64,000 bases of DNA from Clostridium uliginosum (GTDB taxonomy: Bacteria; Bacillota; Clostridia; Clostridiales; Clostridiaceae): assembly GCF_900112485.1 (NCBI RefSeq), contig NZ_FOMG01000001.1, forward strand, positions 62,001-126,000, in the 5' to 3' direction. The notes below the pieces were generated by a model. The model ran no database searches and was not told the origin of the DNA. It saw only the letters and a program-made list of their open reading frames with translations. Position numbers and translations under genes: made by a program. Numbering within the stretch: the first letter of the stretch is position 1; every line of letters starts with the position of its first letter. Of the stretch, positions 44,599 through 53,148 are shown piece after piece.

Positions 44599-44997
44599 TT
44601 ATCTTTTCTCTCCTATAAGTTTATCATTTTTAAATATATGTTCAGTTAACCAATCATTTAAAAATTGTAGGATGCTTATTATATAATCATCTTGATTTTC
44701 ATCAATACTTTTTAAATCTACATCATTAAGTTTTTTGATAAATGCTTCATGTTCTATTTTTTGAGTAAACATTTTTTTATAATTTATACTTTCCATATAA
44801 GCCTCTTCTGCTTTAAAATGAAAAGCAGTATAGTCTTGTAATTCTTCTATTAAAGCTACTACTTTATCATATTTATCAAGTGTATACTCATTTTTTAATA
44901 GCATATAAGTTCTATCAGCTATGTCAAAAAGCATTTTGTGTTGCTCATCAATAAATTCTATTCCTGTTTTGTATTCTTCTTTCATTTCATACATCAT
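44599..44997 (-). CDS. Bacteriohemerythrin-like protein, one iron ligand altered
   Basis: A 132-residue four-helix protein. Iron ligands expected for the di-iron site are His20 (DEQHKMLF), His60 and Glu64 (FHFKAEE), His83 (IEHEAF), His120 and Asp125 (TEHIFKND). The position four residues before His83, usually His, is Gln79. The protein binds oxygen or senses redox if the site still forms; the substitution may weaken one iron. The site AAGAAGGG precedes two consecutive ATG codons. It is a single-gene unit. Confidence 0.85.
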   Translation of the reverse strand: MMYEMKEEYKTGIEFIDEQHKMLFDIADRTYMLLKNEYTLDKYDKVVALIEELQDYTAFHFKAEEAYMESINYKKMFTQKIEHEAFIKKLNDVDLKSIDENQDDYIISILQFLNDWLTEHIFKNDKLIGEKR

Positions 44998-45456
44998 TAA
45001 ACCCTTCTTTCTAAAATTTTAATGGATTTTTTTAATTATTATATACTACAATTATACACTGACACTTAATATTTTTCCATGACTAAAATTTTTATTTTTA
45101 TGTTGTATTGAAATTTAATTTAAGCAAAATTTTCAATACACATAAAAAATCAGCATCTGCAAACATTAAAATGAGATGATTGATAACCACTATATGAAAT
45201 AATTATAGTAATTACAAAGAGGAGGATAAATTACTTTTTATTATGACGTTAATGCAACATACCTCTATATAAAAAACTAAACACAAAAAACAACTAATAA
45301 TAATTAAAGGAAGTTAAAAAGGCATAAATAAATTTAATCTTTAATTCTAAAACTTGAAAAGTATTGGACTTAAATATATAATTAATACAAATAAAATATA
45401 TGAAATAAAATAAGAAAATATTTTAGCAATGTGATTGTAGGAGAATGAGAATAAAT
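44998..45456. other. Intergenic region before the GntR-type regulator gene
   Basis: About 460 AT-rich bases. A perfect inverted repeat TGTATTGAAA/TTTCAATACA lies at 45104-45113 and 45131-45140. A strong site (AGAGGAGGATAAATT) near 45220 has no matching gene, so a gene may have been lost. No operator like that at 46258 was seen here. Confidence 0.45.
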
Positions 45457-46083
45457 ATGGATAAAAAACTAAAAATAGTACGTCCAGTATATCAACAAAT
45501 AGCTGCTGATATTGCTTCTAAAATAGCAACTGGACAGTATAAAATTGGTGAAAAAATATATGCACGATCACTTCTAGCAAGTCAGTATGGTGTTTCATCA
45601 GAAACTGCTAGGCGTGCCATTTGCATATTGTCGGATGTGAATATTGTAGATACCACTAAAGGAAGTGGAGTAATCATAAAATCTTGTGAAAATGCAATTA
45701 AGTTCTTAAAACAATATGATGATATTAAAACTATAAATGATTTGAAAAAAGACATATTATGTAGTGTAGAACGCCAGACAAATGAAAATAATTATTTAAA
45801 AGAGAAGTTAATTGAATTAATTGATAAAACAGAACGTTTTAAATCAATAAATCCTTTTATGCCATTTGAAATATGTATACGCAAAGAAACACCATATATG
45901 GGAAAAACAATAGCAGATATTAATTTTTGGCATAATACTTCTGCAACTATTATAGCAATAAAAAGAGATGATTCTCTTATAATGTCACCAGGGCCTTATG
46001 CACTTTTATGTGAAAATGATATTTTTTATTTTATTGGTGACAAAAATTGTTATGAACGAGTAAACACTTATTTGTATCCTTAG
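45457..46083 (+). CDS. GntR-family regulator with C-terminal TrkA_C domain
   Basis: A 208-residue protein. Residues about 8-75 are a GntR winged helix (PVYQQIAADIASKIATGQYK, SQYGVSSETARRAICILSD). A coiled segment follows, and residues about 140-205 are a TrkA_C/RCK_C domain (GKTIADINFWHNTSATIIAI). RCK_C domains bind small ligands such as cyclic dinucleotides or sense ionic state. The gene stands before an osmolyte ABC system and is the likely controller. The stop codon TAG is supplied by the left end of a palindromic repeat, so the C-terminus may be shortened. An ATG at 45445 touches the site and is not preferred. Confidence 0.88.
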   Translation: MDKKLKIVRPVYQQIAADIASKIATGQYKIGEKIYARSLLASQYGVSSETARRAICILSDVNIVDTTKGSGVIIKSCENAIKFLKQYDDIKTINDLKKDILCSVERQTNENNYLKEKLIELIDKTERFKSINPFMPFEICIRKETPYMGKTIADINFWHNTSATIIAIKRDDSLIMSPGPYALLCENDIFYFIGDKNCYERVNTYLYP

Positions 46084-46189
46084 GCACATTTAAAAAAATA
46101 ATAGATCAGTATGCTTCTCTATTTTGCGCCATACAAGAAGGCGAATATACGATGCATCTTTGGTCTGTTATTTTCTTTTATGTGACTTA
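46082..46189. repeat. Copy of the palindromic repeat family overlapping a stop codon
   Basis: AGGCACATTTAAA...ATAATAGATCAG at the left and TCTGTTATTTTC...ATGTGACTTA at the right. Its middle is shorter than that of the copy at 44364. Its first bases form the stop codon of the preceding regulator gene. Confidence 0.85.
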
Positions 46190-46200
46190 ATTAATCATAT

Positions 46201-46250
46201 AAAGAGGGTGTGATAAAACTAAACTGTGTTTTATCACACCCTCTTTATTA
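46201..46250 (+). terminator. Strong terminator between regulator and osmolyte transporter genes
   Basis: AAAGAGGGTGTGATAAAAC (46201-46219) is perfectly complementary to 46228-46246, an 8-nt loop. The stem has 19 base pairs and ends in CTCTTTATTATT. It separates the regulator transcript from the transporter promoter. Confidence 0.8.
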
Positions 46251-46293
46251 TTGACAAAAGTAACAACTTTATTATATTATTAAGTTGTTACTT
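46251..46293 (+). promoter_or_regulatory. Promoter with a 12-bp palindromic operator around the -10 box
   Basis: TTGACA (46251-46256), 16-base spacer, TATATT (46273-46278). The arms AAGTAACAACTT (46258-46269) and AAGTTGTTACTT (46282-46293) are perfectly complementary and flank the -10 box. A dimeric regulator bound here would block RNA polymerase. The adjacent GntR-type protein is the obvious candidate; this is inference. Confidence 0.75.
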
Positions 46294-46312
46294 ACTGAAA
46301 GGAGAGATTTTA

Positions 46313-47440
46313 TTGATAGAATTTAAAAATGTACGTAAGTTTTTTAATAATAAAACTGTGTTGAAAGATATTTCTTTTAAAATTAATAGAGGTGAATTGG
46401 TTGCTATAATCGGTGCAAGTGGATGTGGTAAGACTACAACATTAAAAATGATAAACCGCATTATAAAACCCTCTTCAGGTCATATTTTAATTAATGGTAA
46501 GGATATTAGTTCTAAAGATATTATTAAATTAAGACGTAATATGGGTTACGTCATTCAGCAAACAGGATTGTTTCCACATATGACTGTTAAAGAAAATATT
46601 GAAATAATTCTTCGTGTAGAAAAGCATAATGAGGAATTTATTAAAGATAGAACCTATGAAGTTATGGAGATGGTAGGACTAGATGCAGAAGAGTATTTAG
46701 ATCGTTATCCAGTTGAATTAAGTGGAGGACAACAACAAAGAATTGGTGTAGCAAGAGCATTTGCTACAAGTCCTGAAATAATTTTAATGGATGAACCCTT
46801 TAGTGCACTTGATCCAATAACACGTATGCAACTTCAAGATGAATTAATTGATTTACAAGCACAACTAAAAAAGACTATTGTTTTTGTAACACATGACATG
46901 GATGAAGCAATAAAAATTGCAGATAAAATTTGTATAATGAATGATGGAGAAATTGTTCAATATGATACTCCAGAAAACATCCTAAAAAATCCATGTAATG
47001 ACTTTGTAAGTGAATTTATTGGAAAGAATCGAATATGGGATTCACCTGAATTTATAAAGGCAAAAGATATTATGATTGAAAATCCAATTATTTGTTATCC
47101 TAATATTTCATTGTTAAAGTGTATTAAAAAAATGAATGCTTCAAAAGTTGATAGTTTAATGGTTGTTAATAAGTACAATCACCTTTTGGGAATTGTTAGT
47201 GCAAAGCATATCCAAAATAAAACAGATAAAAATGTATCTGTACAAACTGTTATGAACGTTAACTATATAAAAGCAGATCCAGAGGATAGTATAATTGGTG
47301 TCCTTGAGCTTGTTAAGAAAAATAAGATATCTAAAGTTCCTGTTCTTAATAAAGAAGGCCTGCTTAAAGGATTAATTACAAAGAGTAGTTTGGTTACAAC
47401 GCTTAGTCAACAATTTTTAGATACTGAGGAGGTGGATTAA
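46313..47440 (+). CDS. Osmoprotectant ABC transporter ATP-binding protein (OpuCA-like)
   Basis: A 375-residue protein starting with TTG after GAAAGGAGAGATTTTA. ATPase motifs: GASGCGKTT (Walker A), LSGGQQQRIGVARA (signature), LMDEPFSALD (Walker B). Two CBS domains occupy about 255-370 (AKDIMIENPIICYPN; VQTVMNVNYIKADPED), as in OpuA/OpuC ATPases that sense ionic strength. It drives import of glycine betaine, choline or carnitine through the protein encoded next. Start placement avoids reading the operator as coding sequence. Confidence 0.92.
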   Translation: MIEFKNVRKFFNNKTVLKDISFKINRGELVAIIGASGCGKTTTLKMINRIIKPSSGHILINGKDISSKDIIKLRRNMGYVIQQTGLFPHMTVKENIEIILRVEKHNEEFIKDRTYEVMEMVGLDAEEYLDRYPVELSGGQQQRIGVARAFATSPEIILMDEPFSALDPITRMQLQDELIDLQAQLKKTIVFVTHDMDEAIKIADKICIMNDGEIVQYDTPENILKNPCNDFVSEFIGKNRIWDSPEFIKAKDIMIENPIICYPNISLLKCIKKMNASKVDSLMVVNKYNHLLGIVSAKHIQNKTDKNVSVQTVMNVNYIKADPEDSIIGVLELVKKNKISKVPVLNKEGLLKGLITKSSLVTTLSQQFLDTEEVD

Positions 47441-47444
47441 TTAG

Positions 47445-49022
47445 ATGGAATTTTTAGATTATTTAATGCAAATAAAGGGACAAGTTTTATCATTATTAAT
47501 CGAACATATAAAATTAACTGCTTTAGCTGTTATAATTGCAATTACAATTGGGGTTCCAGTGGGTATATTAATAAGCTATATTAAAAAACTTAACAAACCA
47601 GTTTTAGGATTAGCTAATATAATTCAGGCAATTCCCAGCATGGCATTACTAGGTTTTGCAATTCCTTTTTTAGGAATAGGACAAACTCCTGCTGTTGTGA
47701 TGGTAGTGCTATATTCATTATTACCGATTATAAAAAATACCTATATTGGGATTGAAAGTATTAATCATCAAACTTTAGAAGCTGCAAGAGGAATTGGACT
47801 AACAAAATTTCAAATTCTTGCAAAGGTTCAAATACCACTTGCATTACCAGTTATTATGGCTGGGGTTAGAATATCTTCTGTAACAGCAGTGGGATTAATG
47901 ACAATGGCTGCATTTATTGGTGGTGGTGGTTTAGGCTATTTAGTATTCTCAGGAATAAGAACAGTTAATAATTATCAAATTTTAGCTGGAGCTATACCTG
48001 CATGCTTTTTAGCACTGTTAGTTGATTTTGGAATTGGAATAGTAGAAAAATTAGTTACTCCAGTTAGTTTGCAAAAGTCTTATAGACAAAAAGGTTCATT
48101 AAAACATAAGAAATGCAAAAGCAAAAAAGTTATTCTTGCAAGTACTGCTTGTATATTAGCAGTACTTTTAACTATAATTGGAATATCTAATATAAATACA
48201 AATACAAATGATAGGACTATATCAATTGCTAGTAAGGACTATACAGAACAAGAGATTTTATGTCAATTGCTTTCTGAATTAATAGAAGCAAAGACTGATA
48301 TTTCTGTAAAACGTAATCCATCACTTGGTAGTACACAAGTTTGTTTTTCTGCATTAAAAACTGGTGAAATTGATATGTATGTAGACTATAGTGGAACTTG
48401 CTACGGAGATATATTAAAAAATCCACCTATCACAAATGTTGAGAAAGTATATAATACTGTTAAAACCGAGTTTAAACAACAATTTAATATCGAAGTACTT
48501 AAACAGATGGGATTTAATAATACTTATGCTTTAGCTGTAAAAAAAGAAACAGCAGATAAATATGATTTGAAATCAATTAGTGACATTAAAGCAGTTGCTG
48601 ACAAGCTTGTTACAACCACAACATTAGAATTTCTTAACAGAGAAGATGGTATTATTGGATTAACAAAAATGTATGATTTTAATTTTAAAAAAGTTATTGG
48701 TATTGATGGGAGTCCACGTTATACTGCTTTAATTAATAATGAAAGTGATGTTATAGATGCATTTTCAACAGATGGACTATTAAAGAAGTTTGACCTAACA
48801 ATTTTAGAAGATGACAAGGAGTTTTTCCCACCATATTATGCAATTCCACTTATTCGTTCGGAAACATTAGAAAAGTATCCTGAAATAGTTCCTATTGTTG
48901 AACAATTAGGAGAAGTACTTAGTAATAATATTATGAGTGAACTTAATTATCAAGTAGATGAATTAAAAAAAGATCCAAAGCAAGTTGCAATAGAGTTTTT
49001 AAAAAATAATAATCTTATTTAG
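47445..49022 (+). CDS. Fused permease and substrate-binding protein of an osmoprotectant ABC transporter (OpuCB-OpuCC-like)
   Basis: A 525-residue protein. Residues about 15-210 form a permease domain with five or six membrane segments and the EAA-type loop (EAARGIGLTKFQILAKVQIP). After a basic linker and a further membrane segment (VILASTACILAVLLTIIGI, about 228-246), residues about 255-525 are a type II periplasmic-binding domain for quaternary amines (ISIASKDYTEQEILCQLLSE). Fusion fixes the binding domain at the outer membrane face of the cell membrane, as in some Gram-positive choline/betaine systems. Four bases separate it from the ATPase gene. The site AGGAGGTGG is 10-12 bases from ATG. 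Confidence 0.92.
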   Translation: MEFLDYLMQIKGQVLSLLIEHIKLTALAVIIAITIGVPVGILISYIKKLNKPVLGLANIIQAIPSMALLGFAIPFLGIGQTPAVVMVVLYSLLPIIKNTYIGIESINHQTLEAARGIGLTKFQILAKVQIPLALPVIMAGVRISSVTAVGLMTMAAFIGGGGLGYLVFSGIRTVNNYQILAGAIPACFLALLVDFGIGIVEKLVTPVSLQKSYRQKGSLKHKKCKSKKVILASTACILAVLLTIIGISNINTNTNDRTISIASKDYTEQEILCQLLSELIEAKTDISVKRNPSLGSTQVCFSALKTGEIDMYVDYSGTCYGDILKNPPITNVEKVYNTVKTEFKQQFNIEVLKQMGFNNTYALAVKKETADKYDLKSISDIKAVADKLVTTTTLEFLNREDGIIGLTKMYDFNFKKVIGIDGSPRYTALINNESDVIDAFSTDGLLKKFDLTILEDDKEFFPPYYAIPLIRSETLEKYPEIVPIVEQLGEVLSNNIMSELNYQVDELKKDPKQVAIEFLKNNNLI

Positions 49023-49442
49023 TTTTAATACATAAAAACTAAAAATAAATTTGAATGTATTAAATATAATTCAATAAGAAAAAATTGAGGATATTTATAA
49101 AAATTAATTTTTATATTGTCAGCTAAAAGCTATACCATATAAGTCTATATAAGGTATAGCTTTTTTGCAATAACAACATATTATAAAAAATCAGACAAAT
49201 AATCATTTATTATATATTCTAAAAATTACTGTTAATTTGAATTTATTTAGTATGGCTGGTATTTCTTTAGAGATTGACCATATAAATAATGAATTATATT
49301 AATTAGAACAATATAGATAAGATATTTAAATTTTAAATTAGACTGTATTTAATTGGCACATAATGTGCAGATAGTGTAAAGTTATATTATAATAGTAATA
49401 TAAAAAATATGGTTAATGAGGGAAAAAGAGGGGGATTATTTT
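49023..49442. other. Intergenic region after the osmolyte operon
   Basis: Holds the terminator at 49126-49168 and, upstream of the HAD gene, a short palindrome GCACATAATGTGC at 49356-49368 that may be an operator. The rest is AT-rich with no supported gene. Confidence 0.45.
49126..49168 (+). terminator. Terminator of the osmolyte transporter operon
   Basis: AAAAGCTATACC (49126-49137) pairs perfectly with GGTATAGCTTTT (49154-49165), followed by more T. Confidence 0.85.
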
Positions 49443-50093
49443 ATGAAAGCAGTAATATTTGACATGGATGGAGTTATTATTGATAGTGAACCAATGCATT
49501 TTGATATTGATCTAAAAACTATGCAGCATTTTGGATGCAATATTATAAGGAGTAACTTAGAAAAATATGCAGGTATGACTAATCCAGATATTTGTAAGCA
49601 ATTAAAAAAAGAATATAATATAAAAGAGTCAATAGATGAGATTATTGCATATCAAATGGATAAAAAAATTAAGTTTATAAATGAAGAAAATATAGAACCA
49701 ATAGATGGAATAAGAGAATTATTATTAGAACTTAATAATAATAGAATTCCTATTGCAATTGGATCTTCATCACCTAGAGGGTTTGTAGAAACTGTTTTGT
49801 TGAAATTTGGAATAATAGACTATTTTAATGTTATAGTAACTGGAGATGAAGTTGAACAAGGAAAACCAGCACCAGATATTTATATTGAAGTGGCCAAGAA
49901 ATTAAAATTAGATGTAAAAGAGTGTATAGTAGTTGAAGATTCTAGAAATGGTGTTATAGCAGCTAAAAATGCAGGTATGAGCTGTATAGGTTTTAATAAT
50001 ATAAATTCAGGAAATCAAGATTTATCAAAAGCAGACATTACTGTTAATTCAATAAGAGAAATTAATATCACAAATTTAAGTATAAGTTATTAA
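49443..50093 (+). CDS. HAD-family hydrolase, beta-phosphoglucomutase-like
   Basis: A 216-residue protein beginning MKAVIFDMDGVIIDSEP; Asp7 and Asp9 are the nucleophile and acid/base. A helical cap domain follows (about 15-85), then IGSSSPRGF (motif II), KPAPDIY with the Lys of motif III, and VVEDSRNGV for metal binding. Close relatives include sugar-phosphate phosphatases and beta-phosphoglucomutase; the exact substrate is not evident. The ATG at 49443 fits GAGGGGGATTATTTT; a longer in-frame start has no better site. Confidence 0.88.
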   Translation: MKAVIFDMDGVIIDSEPMHFDIDLKTMQHFGCNIIRSNLEKYAGMTNPDICKQLKKEYNIKESIDEIIAYQMDKKIKFINEENIEPIDGIRELLLELNNNRIPIAIGSSSPRGFVETVLLKFGIIDYFNVIVTGDEVEQGKPAPDIYIEVAKKLKLDVKECIVVEDSRNGVIAAKNAGMSCIGFNNINSGNQDLSKADITVNSIREINITNLSISY

Positions 50094-50144
50094 TATAATA
50101 GTAAGAAGTATTTAAGTAATATTTAACGCCAAGAGAGGTGAAAT

Positions 50145-50924
50145 ATGAATATAGATTTTCACGTGCACAGTATATTAAGTAAAAAGCTTGAATTTGACTC
50201 TGAATTATTTTTACAAGGAATAGAATATGCAAAGGAAAGTGGACTAAATGCATTTGTTTTATGTGAACATTTTAATGCAGTAGATTTAATGTCTATTTAT
50301 TCGTACTTAAGAAATAATTATAAATATCAAGGAGATAGATATTTAGTAAATGGATTTTCAGTATTTGTCGGCATGGAAGTTGATATAAAAAATGGTGGAC
50401 ATATAATTGTATGTGGAAATAGAGATTCTATATTAAAAATTAGAGAGAGACTTGAATTTCATATAAAAAGATCTAATTTTATTGCTTTTGAAGAATTATT
50501 AGATATTGGAGAGAAGTATGAGTGCTTAATGATTGGAAGTCATCCTTATAGACCAAAACATAAATTATATTTACAACCATTAAATTTATTAGCAAGACTA
50601 GATGCATTAGATTTAAATACAAAAGATATATATAAAAGAGGATTAGAAATTGTTGAAGAAGAGGTATCTAATTTATCTAAAATCCTTAATATTCCGTATG
50701 TAACAGGTAGTGATACCCACTACCCAATACAGCTTGGAACTGTAAGAACATGTTTTGAAGCTGAGTGTGACACTATAAAAGATCTTAAAGAGTGTATAAG
50801 AAATAAAAATTTTAAAATAGAAGTATCAAAAGCACTTAAATTAAAAGTCTATTCAGCTAAAATCACTAAAAATAATATAAAAAAATTAAAGAAAAATATG
50901 AAAGAAGATTTTAAAAAAGAATAA
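50145..50924 (+). CDS. PHP-domain metal-dependent phosphoesterase
   Basis: A 259-residue protein with site AGAGAGGTGAAAT. The PHP motifs are FHVHS (His6, His8), LCEHF, GMEVDI, GSHPYRP and GSDTHYPI. The family includes histidinol phosphatase-like and nucleotide phosphoesterase enzymes. The C-terminus is very rich in Lys and may be disordered or bind nucleic acid. It follows the HAD gene by about 50 bases and may be cotranscribed. Confidence 0.85.
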   Translation: MNIDFHVHSILSKKLEFDSELFLQGIEYAKESGLNAFVLCEHFNAVDLMSIYSYLRNNYKYQGDRYLVNGFSVFVGMEVDIKNGGHIIVCGNRDSILKIRERLEFHIKRSNFIAFEELLDIGEKYECLMIGSHPYRPKHKLYLQPLNLLARLDALDLNTKDIYKRGLEIVEEEVSNLSKILNIPYVTGSDTHYPIQLGTVRTCFEAECDTIKDLKECIRNKNFKIEVSKALKLKVYSAKITKNNIKKLKKNMKEDFKKE

Positions 50925-51089
50925 GATGCTTTTTGAGTATAAGTTATCTATACACTATTAGTGTTTAGTAATGGGGATAGCAAAGTCACTCACAAAAACT
51001 TAATTACGGTTTTTTATAAATCAATGTAGTTTGAATTGTAAAGTGATTACTCATATAATGCCTCATAAATTTTCAAAATATCTTTTAAC

Positions 51090-51126
51090 AAAAAGACACT
51101 TATAGAAATATAGGTGTCTTTTTTAT
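51090..51126 (+). terminator. Terminator downstream of the PHP gene
   Basis: AAAAAGACACTTATA (51090-51104) pairs with TATAGGTGTCTTTTT (51109-51123, one G-U), followed by more T. Confidence 0.8.
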
Positions 51127-51205
51127 ATAACAAATTATATGAAATTACAATTAAAGATAATAACTCCTTTACTAGCTATAATTAAATAGCAAAAGGAGGG
51201 ATATT

Positions 51206-51376
51206 ATGGAAAAAATTGAAGCGGTAAATAAAAAGATTTGCGAAATGAGACAATTATTACAGGATTTAATTAATGAAAAATCAAACTTATTAGATCCGGA
51301 AGTCATTATTGTAAGTCAAGAACTTGATAAAGCTTTGAATGAGTATAATAATTTACTCAAAAAAGTAAACAAGTAG
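51206..51376 (+). CDS. Spo0E-like aspartyl-phosphate phosphatase
   Basis: A 56-residue helical-hairpin protein with an excellent site (AAAAGGAGGGATATT). The motif VSQELDKALNEYNNLL (residues 36-51) matches the S-x-ELD signature of Spo0E-type phosphatases, where the Asp acts on phosphorylated Spo0A. It could delay sporulation. Length and position of the motif are normal for the family. It has its own terminator and no partner gene. Confidence 0.85.
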   Translation: MEKIEAVNKKICEMRQLLQDLINEKSNLLDPEVIIVSQELDKALNEYNNLLKKVNK

Positions 51377-51679
51377 AACAAATGGGAGAGGTTGAAAAAC
51401 CTCTCCTTATACTTTGAAAATAGAATTAGGAGCAGGTCACAGTTGTAATTTTAAATGTTTGGAAATTAAATTGGAATCAAAATTATATTCGTTGGTAATA
51501 TTGTACAGATATAAACCTCAGTAATACATAAATTAGATGGTTCTATTATTTTAATAAATATAAAATCAAAGAGAAATAAGTAATATATGACTGTGTATTA
51601 AATTATTTATATAGGAGAAATTATTTATAAGTGTACTACTTAATAATTTTATATTGAAACATTATTGGAGGTAAATAAT
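51377..51679. other. Intergenic region after the Spo0E-like gene
   Basis: A terminator hairpin GGAGAGG/CCTCTCC (51385-51406) ends the small gene. The remaining ~270 bases are AT-rich and hold only the presumed promoter of the esterase gene. Confidence 0.6.
51385..51410 (+). terminator. Terminator of the Spo0E-like gene
   Basis: GGAGAGG (51385-51391) pairs with CCTCTCC (51400-51406), followed by TTAT. Confidence 0.75.
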
Positions 51680-52717
51680 ATGAAAAGGAACATTAAGATG
51701 ATAGGAGTTGTTCTATTTATAGTTATTATAACTGCTTTTTTTATTATAAAAAACTTAACTGAAACAAGTGATGGTAAGATTAATACATATATTGCAGTAA
51801 ACTTGCAATTGGAGAAAATGTTTAATCCTAAATCAATTCAGGGTAAATCAATTGAAGAAGTTAGAGAACATTTAAATAAGCAATCTACTAAATGGTCAAA
51901 AAAACCTATACCATTTTCGAATATTAAAAATATTACAATAGAAGTAAGCTCTGAAAAAATACCAGTACGAATATATACACCAGAAGATAGTGAGAAGTTA
52001 CCTATAATTATTTATTCACATGGTGGCAGCTGGATTGGAGGAAGCCTTGATACTCATGACAATGTTTGTAGGAAACTTTCGCAGAATACAAAAGCAATTG
52101 TAATATCTGTGGATTATTGCCTTGCTCCAGAAAATCCTTTCCCTGCTGGACTTAATAATGTATATAATATACTCAAATGGACTTATGAAAATGCAGAAAG
52201 TATAAATGGAGATAAAAAACATATAGCTATTTCAGGAGACAGTTCTGGAGGAAATCTTTCTGCTGCTGTTGCCTTAATGGCACGAGATAAAAATGATCTT
52301 CACATAGATTGTCAAGTATTAATATATCCATCCACAAATATATCTGAACTAAATAGTAAATCTTGGTCTTACTTTTCTAACGATTTTAATATTTCAACGG
52401 AAGACATGGAAAAATACATTTCATTATATGTACCAAGAAAAGAAGATAGAAAAAATCCCTATGCATCTCCACTTTTAGCTAAAGATTTTAAAGAATTACC
52501 TGATACACTTGTGATAACAGCAGAAATTGATCCTCTTCGAAGTGAAGATGAAGCTTATGCTGAGAAATTAAAGGAAGCTGGTATTCAAGTAGATGTTATA
52601 AGATATGATGGTGTTACTCATGGATTTATTACAATGGATAAAATAACAGGAAAGGCAGATAAAGCGTTAAATCAAATTTCTTCATATCTCCAAAAGGAAT
52701 TTAAAAAGTATAAATAA
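51680..52717 (+). CDS. Alpha/beta hydrolase, hormone-sensitive-lipase type
   Basis: A 345-residue protein. The N-terminal segment (MIGVVLFIVIITAFFIIKN) is a membrane anchor or signal peptide, so the enzyme is probably outside the cell. The oxyanion motif is HGGSW (about 113-117), the nucleophile Ser188 is in GDSSGG, and the later Asp (EIDPLRSE) and His (VTHGFI) complete the triad. It likely hydrolyses short-chain esters. The ATG at 51680 follows TTGGAGGTAAATA; the in-frame TTG at 51665 is part of the site. Confidence 0.9.
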   Translation: MKRNIKMIGVVLFIVIITAFFIIKNLTETSDGKINTYIAVNLQLEKMFNPKSIQGKSIEEVREHLNKQSTKWSKKPIPFSNIKNITIEVSSEKIPVRIYTPEDSEKLPIIIYSHGGSWIGGSLDTHDNVCRKLSQNTKAIVISVDYCLAPENPFPAGLNNVYNILKWTYENAESINGDKKHIAISGDSSGGNLSAAVALMARDKNDLHIDCQVLIYPSTNISELNSKSWSYFSNDFNISTEDMEKYISLYVPRKEDRKNPYASPLLAKDFKELPDTLVITAEIDPLRSEDEAYAEKLKEAGIQVDVIRYDGVTHGFITMDKITGKADKALNQISSYLQKEFKKYK

Positions 52718-53148
52718 TAATAAACATAAAAAAATCTAATTTTAATTGCCTAGTAGTATTTTATTTAAACCTATTATTTAAATAGTTAAGGTGCATGGAA
52801 TACTATTTATACAAATGATATAATGGTTTTAGAGGATTAATGTTTGGGCAATAAATAGGATTATAAAAACAACTTTGAATTTTAAAATAGTTATGGAAAA
52901 TATTTTGATACATTAAAATAGTAATTATTTTAGAGGTAAGTTGGACTTTGGAGTTTAATTTACCTTGAATTTTGTTATTATAAAAAAATATTATTATAAT
53001 AAATTTAATAATATTTTATTGAAATATATTAATTATAAATATCCTATTTAAAACAATAATTCCAAAATACTTTGTAATTAATAAATAGACTAAATATATA
53101 AATTCTAATAATATTTAGCTAAATTTAAGTAAAGAGAGACAATAAGAT
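52718..53148. other. AT-rich intergenic region
   Basis: About 430 bases with no supported gene or strong hairpin. A TATAAT word near 52820 may be a promoter, but no gene follows closely. Confidence 0.45.
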
